A stretch of DNA of 64,000 bases, taken from the NCBI RefSeq assembly GCF_028209885.1, contig NZ_JAQLEM010000003.1, positions 1-64,000 of the forward strand, in the 5' to 3' direction. This document shows, in pieces, positions 63,619-64,000 of this stretch (position 1 is the first letter of the stretch; the number at the start of each line of letters is the position of its first letter). The position numbers and the translations under genes are program-made. The notes under the pieces were generated by a model, which was not told the origin of the DNA, searched no databases, and saw only the letters and a program-made list of their open reading frames with translations. Source of the stretch: Collinsella aerofaciens (GTDB lineage: Bacteria; Actinomycetota; Coriobacteriia; Coriobacteriales; Coriobacteriaceae).

Positions 63619-64000
63619 TTATCGCTGTACGTGTCGAAGCACCTCAACAGCGGCACCAACCTCGATTACGCGACGCTCCAGGCCGCGGCGAATGGCCTCG
63701 AGTCGACCCTCCGCCGTCGCCCATTCGCTCTGCGAAAGAATCTCAATCGCTTCATCAACAAATCCGTTGAGTCGTGATGAGTCGAACCAATCGAGCGAGT
63801 CCGCAAGCGCCAGTTGGACGGAAGGATTGGGTCCAAACGGCTTAGCGGCAAACCCAAACTCCCCAGCTGCGAGCACAGCAGTTGGCACGTTATACCACAG
63901 ACAGTTGCCGCTATCGAACAGCGGTGCATGCCTTATCTCCAAGGTATCGACATTGCGGATGATGCCGAAGTTTCGCCAATGGCGATCGCTGTTGGCCAAA
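63619..64000 (-). CDS. HipA-like kinase C-terminal part (cut by window end)
   Basis: At least 126 codons, open at the window edge. The segment NSDRHWRNFGIIRN matches the catalytic loop of HipA-type kinases (N.DRH..N.G), and HAPLFDSGNCLWYN corresponds to the metal-binding Asp loop (APLFDxG). The C-terminal 60 residues are helical (LNGFVDEAIEILSQ). HipA-like kinases are often toxins of toxin-antitoxin pairs, but the partner and N-terminus are outside the window. Another possibility is a CtkA/phage-type kinase. It is convergent with mnmA, with eight bases between. Confidence 0.7.
   Translation of the reverse strand, partial: LANSDRHWRNFGIIRNVDTLEIRHAPLFDSGNCLWYNVPTAVLAAGEFGFAAKPFGPNPSVQLALADSLDWFDSSRLNGFVDEAIEILSQSEWATAEGRLEAIRRGLERRVIEVGAAVEVLRHVQR

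Overview
The window looks like a chromosomal segment of a high-GC, Gram-positive, anaerobic gut actinobacterium of the Coriobacteriia, most like Collinsella. This is inferred from gene content and style, since no rRNA or other taxonomic marker is present. Supporting signs are a class III fructose-1,6-bisphosphatase, a fermentative arginine deiminase cluster, formate-tetrahydrofolate ligase with a separate FchA cyclohydrolase, a superoxide reductase, large surface proteins with DUF4430 domains, and genes densely packed on both strands with strong Shine-Dalgarno sequences. I see no rRNA, tRNA, CRISPR array, transposase or prophage.

Layout. 0.1-7.4 kb: queA, then an arginine fermentation cluster (ornithine carbamoyltransferase, arginine deiminase, YfcC/ArcD-type carrier) on the minus strand. 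It is divergent from a second, diverged arginine deiminase coupled to an XRE/S24-like regulator whose protease dyad is lost. By eye this part is more AT-rich than the rest. 7.4-17.9 kb: queH, a DUF3267 zincin, a MetRS-like class I synthetase with an altered KMSKS loop, an RNA m5C methyltransferase, a small membrane protein, a barrel-like protein, DegV, fbp and two GtrA proteins. 18-23 kb: a cobalamin riboswitch drives two exported DUF4430 proteins, one a giant with four such repeats, a PQQ-like propeller and a C-terminal membrane anchor. 23-28.5 kb: UbiB kinase, a phasin-like protein, a C69 dipeptidase, and folD-fchA. 28.5-38 kb is more accessory: lipoprotein, secreted PI-PLC, PH-like protein, a frameshifted DUF1016 nuclease, a zinc-ribbon protein, a cation exporter and a membrane protein. 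38-45 kb: fhs, ruvCAB behind an SOS box, a degenerate NAD synthetase-like protein and superoxide reductase. 45-59.4 kb: a DNA-repair block of SWIM/SNF2 helicase, dnaE, addA and addB. 59.5-64 kb: yerC, a small membrane protein, Rrf2 regulator, cysK, mnmA and the end of a HipA-like kinase gene.

How genes connect. The folate one-carbon genes fit together: Fhs makes formyl-THF, FchA supplies the cyclohydrolase step, and FolD has lost key cyclohydrolase residues and probably keeps only the dehydrogenase. QueA and QueH are the last two steps of queuosine synthesis. RuvCAB, AddAB, SNF2 and DnaE form a replication and repair neighbourhood. The Rrf2 regulator, cysteine synthase and the tRNA thiolase MnmA form a sulfur group.

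Most promising leads: the riboswitch-controlled DUF4430 surface proteins (candidate cobalamin capture), the NAD synthetase pseudoenzyme, the split FolD/FchA pair, and the second deiminase with its S24-like regulator.
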